Source: Marthasterias glacialis
Lineage: Eukaryota > Echinodermata > Asteroidea > Forcipulatida > Asteriidae
DNA: 64,000 bases
Direction of reading: 5' to 3'
Assembly: GCA_911728455.2 (NCBI GenBank)
Contig: OU452223.1
Coordinates: 9,260,174 to 9,324,173, forward strand
In this document: positions 34,601-45,009 of the stretch, in pieces
Layout: each line of letters opens with the position of its first letter
Numbering within the stretch: position 1 is the stretch's first letter
Position numbers and translations under genes: made by a program
The notes under the pieces: model-generated
What the model was told of the DNA's origin: nothing
The model's input: only the letters and a program-made list of their open reading frames with translations
Database searches by the model: none

Positions 34601-37600
34601 AACACCATTTGGAAAGTGTCGTTTAAGGACATTCTGTCTCTCTCGAAGCAATGATGATTAAAACGTCCATCAGGTACTAAAATCAAGCTACGATTATTAT
34701 TATTATTAAATATTGATTGGAATTCAAAGTGAGATTTATTTATGGTGAAATTGTTATTACTTCTTTTTCATTAGCATATGGCTTATTGTTTGTTTTTGTT
34801 TTCTTTCTTTACTTCATTTTTTAGCCGTTCTATCGTCTTCTGTCGGCAGGGGACGGGAGTTCATCTTTGCCTTTCCCACCAATCGGCAGACGAGCTCTGC
34901 CGGTGAAACTGCAAATCTCACCCTCAGCTTAACCGCGTTCAGTCCCGGTCCCACCCACATTAACGTCACAGTTGTCGGTCTAGCCTGGAGCAGGGAGTTC
35001 ACTTTGAACAGTCAATACGAAGCACTGACGGTGGGCTTGCCTCCGCAGGCGGAGGCCAGACGCTCAGCTCTTCAGAACACCACGGTGTTTGTGACGGCGA
35101 GTCAAGATGTGACAGTGTTAGCGCTATCGACCAAGGAGGAATCAAAGGGTGGGTTTTTAGTAAGATCCACCCCAAACCTCGGGATTGATTATTTTGTAGC
35201 ATCGTACACACCCATTGAAGGGGAGTCGTCAGAGTTTACGATCTCAGCTACCCAAGATAACACTCTGGTTCAAATCCAGCTCAAGGCGCCCCTGATATTT
35301 GACAACATGCCGTACAGCAGAGGGGCGCTCGAGTTGTCTTTAGATCGTTTGCAAACCGCCCAGTTCCAGGGCGCTCTGGATCTAACCGGCTCTCGGATCA
35401 GTTCGAACCTGCCCGTTTCCGTTGTCTCCGGATCATCTGCGTCCAGCGTCCCGGCAGAAATGGGTACCGTAGATCACCTTGTAGAACATCTACCACCCGT
35501 CAACACTTGGGGTCATGTATATGCGCTCGCGCCTTTTATGGGACAGCACTCGGGGTATATATGTAAAGTCGTTGCAAGTTGCCCAACGATGACCATGATC
35601 CAAGGGTTTGGCGAGACGGTACCCCTCGTCAGTGCAGGGGGTTTTCACGAATGGGACGCATCGGTAACTTCTCCCGCCGTCATAACAGCTGACAAACCAG
35701 TTCTTGTAGTGCAATTCAGCAAGGGGAGACAGGCCAGTGTCGGCAGTCAAACTGAGATAGGGGACTCCTTTATGACTGTGATCCCGCCTGTCGATCGGTT
35801 TGCTGCCGGCGGTGCCTTGCTGTCGCCTCCCATACTACCACGTGGGGCGTATCCTCACGTGTCTGTCACGATCAGGTGTAATGAAACTGATGGCATCATT
35901 CTCAATGGAGCCCTACTGTTAGCTGATCGCACGTATGGTTACCCATATGGTGATAGCTGTGTCGTGCAAAAGAAACTCCTCCCGGCGAGCTCGAATAATG
36001 TTATCCACGTCCGCCACTCCTCACCGACAGTCCCACTGGCAGTGTCTGTTGCCGTCTACGGAGCCAACACAAGAGGTGGGTACTCGGTCTCGGCTAATCT
36101 CGGCACGGAGTCTCTGCTTTGCTCGCCTACTGACATGGACGAGTGCTGTACCTCCGTCAGCCTGTCAACGGCGGACCACTCGAGTAGTTCAAGTTACCAT
36201 TCCAGCAGCGATTACAGCAGCGTCGACGGAATTGAGTCCTTGTCGTCTGAGAGTCATGTCCCACTTCCTCCTGACGTCACCGCAGCATCAAACGCCCCAG
36301 CAACAAACCACTCTCACCTGCAAGGCTCAGTAATGTTGTCCCGTATAGAGTCAAACGAGACAGCCCCACAGCCAGACAGGAACTCCAGCATGAGCCCGAC
36401 TGATCAAACATCAAATACAAGCACTCAATATACTACAACACAACCACGGTTGACTTCTACTCCGTTATTGGTAACAGCCGTGCCTGGATCAAACTCGACC
36501 GCAAACACGCTATTGGGAAGTACAGACATGGTACCGAATGCAACCAGCAGCTCCAGGGCTCCTCTGACGGACTCTTCTCGCGACACGAGTACTGCCGTCA
36601 ACGCCTCTTCATTACCAACGATTAGCAAGTCCTTCACAGTTGAAATGACCGCCAGCACGAATCGTCCGTCGTCCAAGCTAACTACAGGTGCCTCATCACC
36701 CGACCACGCTGTTGTCACTGGGTTGGCTTCCTCAACGTCCGGGACGACATCAAGAAAGCCGACTACGGGAACAAATGCTCCTTGTAAGTTTTAAGCTATT
36801 CTCCAGTTCTGAAGTATTTTGTAAACTCGATCGGGAGCAAACACGATAATAAAGTTAGTTACTCATTCCTTACATGCCTTGCGACGGACAGGGCTGGTTA
36901 AGACAAAATAGAACAGGTAAACTAAAAAAGGGAAGTGCGCTTCGTTTCCTCGAAGTAATATTCGAATCCGGGTTTTGCCTGCTCTACTTTTTTCTTGACC
37001 TGTCCCTTTACGGGTTCGTAATTTCCACGAGAATTAAAAAAAAAAAAAAAATCTCTAGTGAATGCAATACAGAAAAACCAGATATGATACACATCAGTTT
37101 ATTTATTTCTATAATGGCAAAGGGAGAACTGTTTCACTATTGCTGAGCCTTATCAGCTTTATAAGTAAATTCACACTCGGCCGTTCTCGGCCGAATCAGA
37201 AAGCATTTCCTCACGCTGAAAAAGAAGTGAAAGATCAACAGTTTGGCATGAACTACACTAACACTATGTTGACAGGTAGGCGGACTTCCTGTAGGCAAAT
37301 AGTTTCTTTTTTGCTCCATAAATTGTTCTTACACAACTTCCTTTTAATATAAATATTTTTAAAGGGGCAGTCTCGTCATGATTATAGCAGTAAATGGAAT
37401 AACCCAGTTACTGCGCGTGCGTGCGCACCACGTCACAGTTCGACGACAAAAGGCAACACCCTTTGTGATTTGACCGCAAGCGTGTGCGTGTGCAGTATCT
37501 GGGTGAGAGTTCATCTTTCCATGCACAGCCAGAGGCCTGCTATCATGACGACACAGCCCCTTTAAGCATGTTGTTTAATAATGAAATTGTCAGAGATTCG

Positions 37601-39590
37601 TGTACGGTATTTTTGAATAATAGCGACACGTCACACTGACTATCACCTGAAGTTTCTGCGGACTGTGTACACTTTGCATGTCATGTAATAGACGACATAG
37701 CAGGGTTTATGTATCATCCGAAATCCTGGACCCCCGCAAGGCGTACACTCTATAACCTCCCGGGTCAGAATTGACCCGGATTCTCGTTCCCAGGGGGCCC
37801 CATACATTAATTTTTCTTGGCAAGTTAGACCCAGAGGCCGTGACAAAGTGACCCGGAATCCGAATCAAATGTCCAGATTGTAACTGAATTACGGGTCACA
37901 TTGACACAGATTCGGGGCCAAACTGACCCCGAAATTGATCCGGCCCCCTGGGATCCGGAATCTGGGTCAATCCTGACCCGGGAGATTTTGGAGTGTACAC
38001 TTCCAATGCCGAACACCTTTTATATTATATCACGTATTATTCTAGAGCCCAATTTGTCACATACAGATTTATTCAACATTTAGTATGCTTATATATAGCC
38101 ATACATTGGTGCTCATTGGCACATAGCAAAACGTTCTGGGTGACGACATTGACGTTCTTCCTCGTCTGTTGACATCTGTTTCCTTCTTCCTGTAAATATT
38201 GTCAATGCAGCTGAAATTCAAAACCCAACCTGCTTTCAGCGGTGCACCTTCAGTATTTTGTTTCAAATTTCTTTCGTTGTGTTGTCCTCCAAAGTTCCTT
38301 TTAATTTCGGTTTAACCTAACAGGATGAAAAACAGGAGAAGTAGGTAAACCACACACCGTCCCGACGTAGACCGCTGGAAAATCAAGGAAAATCATGTTA
38401 AATCATAATAAATAAATAAAAAAATAATTAAAAAGATGATTTGTTATTCAGGCGGCTCAATATTAGTGGGGCAGGCAGGGGAAATATTTAGCGTGTGGGA
38501 ATTTGCCTTTGATGATGAACAGCATGAAATTTGGCACACAGCCAGAGTATGTCATGAGAAAGATATTTGGCTATAGGACCATCGCAGATTTGTCTTTTGT
38601 CTCTACCTACATTTTTTCAAAAGACCAATCTGCGATGGACCTAAAGCCAAATATCTGAAAAAATACCCTGTGTGCCAATTTTCATGCTGGTGTCATCAAA
38701 GGCACATTCCCATCACATAGGCCTACCTGCCGAAAGTGAACTAAACGTATACGCAACGATCACTTTTACAAACCTTTCCATTCGTTACGTGTGAAACCAT
38801 GTTTTTTTTCTCTCTCTGTTGATATACCTCGATCAGGGTAACTTTCATCAATTTAAACATTGTCGTGTTTTTCATGTCTTTATCATTGCCCTCTCTTTTT
38901 TTTATCAATCCTTCGCAGGTGGACCGTGCCAGAGACCTTATCAAATCATGTTGTATGGCGGGATTTCCTTGGTTTTACTGTTCCTCGCCATTCTTGTCAT
39001 CTGCCTTGTAAAAATTATGTAAGTTGTGCAGAAGTCAATACGACTTCAAGAAAAAAAATATCGTAGAACAAAACAAAAGTAACTTATCTATAAAGAACGT
39101 TTCTAGCTGTGTCAGCAGATTCGAAAAGGGATAGAGCTCCCCTTTAAAAATTATATATTTAAGAGGCCCGTGTATTGCACTCGAAAAACTCCGGGGTTAG
39201 ACTATAATTGACTCGGATCCCGGGTTCCGTGGGGCCTGATCCGTTTCTAGGTCAGTATGGTCCGGAATCTCTGTCAAAATCACCCCAAAATGAGTCATGA
39301 AAAAGTAACGCAATTTCCGGGTCATGCTGACCTAGAAATGAGTCAGTCCCTCTTGGACCCGGAATGTCGGGTCAATTCTGACCCGGGAGTTCAGTTTTAG
39401 AGTGTGGATAAAAAAAGGTGTTTTTCCCCCTTTCTGTTTTCTTTACAGTTTGAAACGAAGAGAGGCGAAGCGGAAGCTGCATGAGAAAAACAGTCGATGG
39501 GTTGCCTTCCCCGTTGGCATTTCCGCTGAAGAACTATCACTGACCAGAACAAAGATAAAACCCGCAACAACTCCTGAAGATGACGTTTAG
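28590..39590 (+). CDS. Membrane-anchored IgGFc-binding-domain, mucin-like receptor (four exons)
   Basis: Exons 28590-28683, 34825-36783, 38919-39018 and 39449-39590 join GT-AG with phases 1, 1 and 2, giving 764 residues. Residues 1-32 look like a signal peptide (ILTVVFVVGVCASA core). About 42-470 form an IgGFc-binding protein N-terminal-type domain: it begins GREFIFAFPTN and is followed by NLTLSL, THINVTV and a TVFVTASQDVTVLAL strand, which is characteristic of FCGBP-like proteins. Residues about 475-684 are rich in Ser, Thr and Pro, mucin-like. Residues 694-715 are one hydrophobic helix. A basic KRREAKRK stop-transfer and a 46-residue tail ending EDDV follow. No von Willebrand D domains are present, unlike mammalian FCGBP. 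The ATG is the first after an in-frame stop at 28494. The family is sure. Surface binding or barrier function is inferred. Confidence 0.9.
32390..32890 (-). mobile_element. 5'-truncated LINE 3' end (reverse transcriptase tail)
   Basis: On the minus strand, frames encode RLQKIQNTAARLI, then LKQLHWLPV, then IYRALHGQAPTYISELL, then FSVAASRVWNALPRDL and CFKSILKTHLFKRSF. This is the C-terminal region of a CR1/L2/Jockey-type LINE reverse transcriptase, followed by a GCGCGGTATAAATATATAAT tail. Several frameshifts or stops break it. The last frame is open at 32479-32685. It lies antisense in intron 1. Confidence 0.75.
34430..34565 (-). mobile_element. tRNA-derived SINE head
   Basis: Read on the minus strand, it has a B box (GGTTCGAATCCCAGTC, seen as GACTGGGATTCGAACCC) and then GACACTTGTGTCCTTGGGTG, as in the other SINE copies. 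Diverged and lacking a full body. Confidence 0.6.
34825..36783 (+). CDS. Main exon: IgGFc-binding-type domain and mucin-like stalk
   Basis: A single 1,959-base exon carries the whole extracellular domain, from after TTCATTTTTTAG to CCTT/GTAAGT. The stalk has N-glycosylation sequons (for example NHS, NET, NSS, NTS and NAS) and dense Ser/Thr, including SSSSSYHSSSDYSS near residue 485. Cysteines are few, so disulphides are limited. Confidence 0.9.
37359..37565. mobile_element. AAAGGGGC-type MITE in intron 2
   Basis: Left TTAAAGGGGCAGTCTCGTCA is mirrored at the right by TGACGACACAGCCCCTTTAA. The arms extend inward through ATGAT and GCAG. About 207 bp, between exons 2 and 3 of the IgGFc-type gene. 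Confidence 0.75.
37746..37995. mobile_element. TA-flanked palindromic MITE, GGGTCA family, copy 2
   Basis: CACTCTATAACCTCCCGGGT to GGGAGATTTTGGAGTG, flanked by TA (37744-37745 and 37996-37997). 250 bp, with repeated GGGTCA/TGACCC words like 5545-5793. In intron 2. Confidence 0.8.
38490..38719. mobile_element. Long foldback element in intron 2
   Basis: Two arms of about 100 bases pair: GGGAATTTGCCTTTGATGAT against ATCAAAGGCACATTCCC, and ATATTTGGCT with GGACCATCGCAGATT against AATCTGCGATGG and AGCCAAATAT. A short loop lies at about 38600-38622. The sequence is transcribed within the intron and would form a long hairpin RNA. Confidence 0.8.
39178..39404. mobile_element. GGGTCA-family MITE, copy 3, next to exon 4
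   Basis: CACTCGAAAAACTCCGGGGT to GACCCGGGAGTTCAGTTTTAGAGTG. More diverged than the other two copies and without clear TA flanks. It ends 44 bases before the acceptor of exon 4 (39449). Confidence 0.7.
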
Positions 39591-41022
39591 TGACGCTCAG
39601 CATATGTCAAAATCAACACTTATCAGCTGACCCAGACCCTGGTTGGTCCAGTAATGGACTCGTGCTTTGAAGGTGTACGTTATGATACCACGCTTGGTTA
39701 CTCGTGTGTGATTTATTAATGTCCATTGCTCAGTGAGTTACAAAGCTGGTTTTTGCATTAGCGAACGTTACAGCGGCGTCAGTTGTAGGCCTATTAGTTC
39801 AAAGCCTTGGTAAAGACATCTCGAGTCCGCGTATGGTTTTGACCATGACACTCAAAATACTGCAAGGTGTTTTTAAATGTATTTCTTACTGTGATATTTA
39901 TGCCTAAGACCGATGACAGAAGGGGTACCCCGACGTCCGATGGTGATTGAGTTACCTGAGTGACTAGAAGCCTGGCACTCTTGATGTCACAAAGCTACAA
40001 ATATAATAGGAAATGGTGCCTTTTCCCAGAGGCGTGTACAGTTGATTGTCATTTGCAACCGTAAAATACTTGGACTTTTTGCATGACGACAACTACGTCC
40101 GCAGCACTAATTATAATTAACATAATTTTGTTGGAATTTCTTGGAGTTAGAATTCCGTAATATACTAATAGGCATCGTGAAAGAATCTGACATCGTGCGC
40201 GAAGTGCTTATAACCTCGGTTTCAAATGTCATTAGTTGGTTAATGAATATTCATGGGAACAGCTGTTTCTTATACTTTATTGATAACCTGCTGCTGGAAT
40301 TTAAGTTTTAGTCATATTATGATTATTTGTGCTTTTTCACTTGTAAAACGAGTAAGCTGCAGTGTAGGATTTTTTTTAACTGCTTTTCTTGCTTTAACGA
40401 TATCTTCATTTTCATATATTAGTATTTATTTTATTTACATTAGTTTAATTTGAATGGGGGTCGCACTTTTTAATACTTCCGTATTTTTGTATTTAACAAA
40501 ACTTAATACTTTTGCGGGGGTTGTAACAAAGGTGTATAAGCCTATAAACATAACTTAATTTATAAAATACAAGTTTGCCTTGAAGGATGTTTTCTGGTTC
40601 CACACACAAGTTTTTGCCTTTTTATTGCGTTAGTATTGCCTTTGACAAAACTTTTACTGACACTTGAAAAGTGTCATTTGTAAAAAAAAAAAACTTAATT
40701 ATTGTGTACTTTTCTGTGATTTATTTTATCAGTACTGTACTCACACTCACCTGTACATATTAAAATCAATTAAAAGCTTGAAATATTAAAGTAAGAGGAA
40801 GTTGACCACTGCGTGGGAAAGACCTTAAACTTGGTGTAAATTGTAATTGTTTTCGATAAGGTCCAGCATGTCCGTTGTCCTACAGACCTATGTTTAGTGG
40901 AGGTCAGATGGTGGATTGAGGTCGCCCGGGCCTTCATTGGTTTGGTTTTGAGATAACTTTTATTTCATTAAAATTATGATATCAATCACTTTGTATTGAA
41001 GTGGACAGTCAGTTCGTTGACC

Positions 41023-41028
41023 AATAAA
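41023..41028 (+). terminator. Candidate poly(A) signal of the IgGFc-type gene
   Basis: AATAAA about 1.4 kb after the stop at 39588-39590, which would make a long AT-rich 3' UTR. ATTAAA near 40784 is an alternative. Confidence 0.35.
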
Positions 41029-41089
41029 TAATCATTTAAAATGAGCGAAACAGCACCAGGGCGCTACATAACTTTATGAGCACACCGAC

Positions 41090-41195
41090 GGGGTGTGCAG
41101 TCATCTCGACTCAAATCCATCTCGACTCAGAACCATCTCGACGCAAAACCGACTCGACTCGAGTCAAGTCGACTCAAATCCATCTCGACTCACCT
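41090..41195. repeat. CATCTCGACTCAAATC short degenerate tandem repeat
   Basis: Five or more units of the type CATCTCGACTCAAATC / CGACTCGACTCGAGTC, with variable spacing. The centre holds the palindrome CGACTCGAGTCAAGTCG. It is short and non-coding. Confidence 0.6.
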
Positions 41196-41562
41196 AGAGG
41201 GTGTTTGTTCGTTGTAAGCTGCTATAAAAATTATGCCTCGATATTGTCGCAAAAGGGTTTACCTTCTGACCAAGTCATTGGTAAGTTCGGGACTTTTTAA
41301 ATTTCGGATAATTTTATTTGTTTGTTTTGGTTGTTGTTTTTCTCCTCGTCAGTATTAAACCATGAGTTTAGCCTATCATATCACAGTTCATCCTCCTGAC
41401 GAAGGCTCCTATTTTGAAAACTGGCGGGAAAATTAACCGTGGGAAAAGCGGTAATTTGGGAATTATATCGTTCTAAAAGACAAAAATCGTTTATCGAAAA
41501 AAATGGACACTTCATTCACTTGCGCATCCAGACTACTAAAAAAGGTTTACCTCATGCTCAAG

Positions 41563-41705
41563 CAGTGGCGTAACTAAGGGGTGCCCCCATTTGACATCTG
41601 GACTTTTGAGATTAAAAATTACCAAAATAAAATGTTAAATTATGTGTGTTCGTTTGTAGGTCGTTTCTTTTTTTTCTTTTTTTTTTTTGGGGGGGGGGGG
41701 GCTTG
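41563..41705 (+). mobile_element. Partial hAT-type MITE (one end)
   Basis: CAGTGGCGTAACTAAGGGGT followed by CCCCCATTTGACATCTGGAC, matching one end of 6839-7214 and 60687-61065. T and G runs follow and the other end is missing. Confidence 0.6.
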
Positions 41706-41709
41706 CTTG

Positions 41710-42600
41710 GTTGTGTGGTTATTATTTGTTATTATTTTATTGTTCATTGAAAGCATTTGTGAGAACGATTTGCCACTGGCTTACTGTCATGAACTGAAGC
41801 GACAACGAATCGCTGAAGAAGAACAAGTTTACGACAGCAAAATATCCTAGTCCGTGCGTAATCTAATTGCAACGTTGAGGTTCCTGCCTGATATAACATC
41901 ACACTGGGTCGATGACACTTACGCTCATGAAGATGGAAATTCACATTATTAGCATAAAAACCAAAAAGACACCGAAATACCCTTGAAATTGTCAAAATGA
42001 AAATTGTAAACAACGTTAAATTGGTCACAAAGGTGCATTTTCAAAGACTGCATTAAAAAATTACATTTCAATTTTCATAGGCCCTTTTATCCCTAAATGG
42101 TTTGCTCATGCGCAGTAGTCAGTCGCTGTTGCTACACACACACAGAGCCTAAACTAATGGCGGCCTACATGGTGTAATGACAAGAGCAAGGAGGTACATG
42201 GGTAGTGTATTTACATCTTTTCGCATGTGGAAAGGTGAAAGTAATCGGCAGGAAACAGTATGAAGATGAAGCTGAAGGTTTAGAATGGAATTCGAAGGTG
42301 AGTTTACTGTTTTGATTTGTTTACTTCCCATATCAATAATTGCATTGAAGTGTGATTGATGCAAGCATGATGATGGATGGAGAGCGGAGGAAAGGTCTAA
42401 ATATGATAAGTCCATTCCATTGCACGTGTAATGCACAGTTACATTATGACCATAAACTTCTGCACTGTCTGTAGTGACAGTGTCACTGTACTTGTAGGGT
42501 ACTACTACCAGTAATACTCACCGGTAGTGTATTGTTACTGTTTAGTGTTACTGTAGTTAGTGTTACATTGACAGTGACCCCAGTGACGTGTGAATGTATG
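41710..42600. other. Intergenic, short AGTGT words, nothing else recognised
   Basis: From about 42465 to 42590 words like GTAGTGACAGTGTCACTGTA and TTACTGTTTAGTGTTACTGT recur. Elsewhere nothing recognised. Confidence 0.4.
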
Positions 42601-42613
42601 GTGGACGGTGTCA

Positions 42614-43042
42614 GGTCACTTCATACCTTTGCCACTTCGTACCTTGGTCACTTCGTACCGTCACCAAGGTACGAAGTGACTTTAAAAAAATCTTTTTAAA
42701 ACAAATGCTTAGAGAAATTTATAAAGTTATAAAAATACTCGATAAGAAAATCGTAATGTTCACAACGCCCTTGACTGAAGGCTACGATGCAATTCCTGTT
42801 ACATTTCTCGTTTCACGCGTTATTACGAGGCGGGCATTTTACTGCTGCGGTACTGGTGTGTTGTGCTCACACGTCCTCCCGACGCAACACAACGGGGCAT
42901 AATTCCTGTGTAGAATTCCGGAATCAACACTAACAGATGGTACGAAGTTATTTCTGAAAGGTACGAAGCGTCCAGGGTACGAAACGTCCAAAGTCACTTC
43001 GTACCTTGGTGAAGGTAGGAAGTGACCAGGGTACGAAGTGAC
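42614..43042. mobile_element. GGTACGAAGTGAC-motif element with complex inverted ends
   Basis: Each end carries several copies, in both orientations, of a 13-base word GGTACGAAGTGAC or its complement: four at 42614-42681 and six at 42937-43042. About 255 bp of unrelated DNA lies between. This clustered-subrepeat pattern is unlike simple terminal repeats. No transposase frame. Confidence 0.7.
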
Positions 43043-43060
43043 TCGAAAGTGAATGTATGT

Positions 43061-43935
43061 GTAAGTTCATACTAGACCCAGTAACTGGGGCGCTTTACTC
43101 CTTTTTTGAGATTTTGACATTATCGGTCGTATTAGCGCCCCAGCTTGAAACATGTAGTAACTGCAACTGTCAGGTGGATTTAAAACACCTCTGTTTAAAA
43201 AAAAGCCTCAGACTCAACAGAATTGCTTGAAAATCGCCTATTGGCTTCTCCAAGTATTCAAGATGAAATAAAATGCATTTAATTGTCCTCACGATCATTT
43301 TCTGTCCTCCAAAATCGATGATTTTTAGGGCCTGTGACAACCCTGCCATTACAATCGCCATTTTTATTACTAGATACTAATGTCACAAATGTTTCCTTAC
43401 TTGAAAAAAGTTGCATTAACGCTGCGGGGATTGCGTGTTTCGCTGATGCCCGGACTTGCATATTGTTTTGTTTCTGGGTCTAAGTTCATACTAATATAGA
43501 CCCAGTAACTGGGGCGCTGTACTCCTTTTTTTGAGAGCTTAACTTTTTATCGGTCGTACTAGCGCCCCAGTAAGGTATATGTGTTGGGGCTGTGACAGAT
43601 TATGATGAAGCGGATTTAAAACAAATCTGTGATACCCCGTTGAAAAAATTTCCAAAATTCGACAAAAGACTCAACAAAATTACTGGAAAATCGCCTACTG
43701 GCTTCTTCTCAAGATATCAAAGATGAAATTAAGGCATTTAATTGTACTCACGATCATTTTCTGTTCTCCAAATCGATGATTTTTTAGCCCACTAAAAGTG
43801 CAGCCGTTACAATCTGCATTTTACTAATACTAATAGTCATGTGACACCCAATGACTGTTTTTTTATGTGGCTTATTATTAACGCTGTGAGGATTGCGTGT
43901 TCGCTGATGCCCTGACTTGCATGTTGTTTTGTGCA
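43061..43935. repeat. Tandem duplication of a ~430-bp unit
   Basis: Unit 1 (43061-43480) and unit 2 (43481-43935) share TAAGTTCATACTA, AGACCCAGTAACTGGGGCGC, ATCATTTTCTGTCCTCC/TTCTCC, CTTTTTTTGAGA and CGCTGATGCCCGGACTTGCA/CCTGACTTGCA in the same order. Each has a CTGGGGCGCT...AGCGCCCCAG hairpin near its start. No coding frame is conserved. Confidence 0.8.
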
Positions 43936-44135
43936 GTCAATGCGGGATACCAGCTGTGGAGTGTCAACGACCCTCTCACAATGACTACACAGAGGGAACG
44001 TGCGTTTCAACCAGTGCTGTGCAGCCAACACTACAGAATAGTGCCATAGTGACACGGTTTAGTCACATTTTGCTATATTTGTTATGCCTGATGCCCAATC
44101 AAGTAGGCCTACAGTGTGTGTATGACGATTTGTAA
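43917..44135 (+). CDS. Uncharacterised open frame broken by a hAT insertion
   Basis: Starts within the end of the tandem duplication and is open to the hAT element. If the element and one target copy are removed, the frame continues through 44941-44999 and reaches a GTAAGT splice-donor-like site near 45000. There is an acceptor-like TTTTGTGCAG at 43936. No family is recognised, so an exon or a chance frame are both possible. Confidence 0.2.
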   Translation: MHVVLCSQCGIPAVECQRPSHNDYTEGTCVSTSAVQPTLQNSAIVTRFSHILLYLLCLMPNQVGLQCVYDDL

Positions 44136-44932
44136 GCCTGTGCATTTACGGTTATTTTTGTAACCGTGTTACCGTTTCCGAAACGGTCGGTTATCCGTAT
44201 AACCGACCGTTGATGTAACAAAATTTAGAGTTAAAAACACAAGTATACACGATGATGGCACGTGTAGTCAAAACATTGCAACTTCATCACAGCACTTTGA
44301 CTTCGAGCAATCACCCCGCAAAAAAACAAAAGCAAGAAGAAACAGATCTTACATTTTACTGTTAAATACTCTTTCCATTCATCCAGGGTATTGTAAATGT
44401 TATAGATTTAGCTAAATAAAGCCTACATATTGTGTAGTTTTTCGTAAACATGCTGCAATTGCCGGGGAACTTGCTCCACTGACAATGCTTTTGACGGTTT
44501 TGGCGTGGCACCAGCGATGACAATGCTGTGTAAACATCTAGCAGTTTGTGCACCAGCGATGTCCCGAACATGCGCAGATCCTTCTATTCTTAGGTAAAGG
44601 CGTTTTGTCATAATGCACTGGTATACTTCAAGTAGAGGGCGCACTCTCCCATTCATTCGCGTTGTGTTGAAAGCGCCCTCTAGCGTTCAGTGTTTTCTGA
44701 ACATGCAAAGTAGCGAGATAACGAAGACTATCAGTTAATTATTGGAAATGATGCGAATGCTTACATGTAGCACGGATATTACATTCTGCATTGCGTAAAT
44801 CGTGGCCGCAATGTGGTGTGCGTTTCGGGGCACTTTTGAGTGTAGTGACGGTTATCCGAACCGTAAAAATGTAACCGTGTAACGGGACGATCAGTCGGTT
44901 AACCGGGTAAGCGTGTAACCGGCACAGGCTTA
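44133..44932. mobile_element. hAT-type nonautonomous element, 800 bp
   Basis: Ends TAAGCCTGTGC and GCACAGGCTTA are exact inverted copies, flanked by the 8-base duplicate ACGATTTG (44125-44132 and 44933-44940). Inside both ends are GTAACCG and CGGTTA words, as seen in many hAT elements. It has no intact transposase. An inner GAGGGCGC/GCGCCCTC foldback lies at 44634-44685. Confidence 0.9.
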
Positions 44933-45009
44933 ACGATTTGTTGTCGCGCCTTGATGCTTCTGTACTTGCCAAAATACAAGGCGGAGCTCATTATGTTAAT
45001 GTAAGTCAA

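Larger units (their letters stand above)
28684..34824 (+). other. Intron 1 of the IgGFc-type gene
   Basis: About 6.1 kb from GTAAGTGG to TTTTTTAG. It holds decayed CCCAGCTCAA-family pieces (about 31150-31510, 32888-33000, 34250-34290), an antisense LINE 3' end (32390-32890), a SINE head (34440-34560) and short TGTGTCACTG repeats (about 30338-30392). A TTTATTTATTTATTTATTTTTTG run lies near 29980. The open frames seen here (for example 33474-33857 minus) match no family. Confidence 0.6.

Noticed and set aside
36425..36718. Minus-strand open frame opposite the mucin-like stalk
   Set aside because: Shadow of the Ser/Thr-rich coding exon; the plus-strand frame has splice and domain support.
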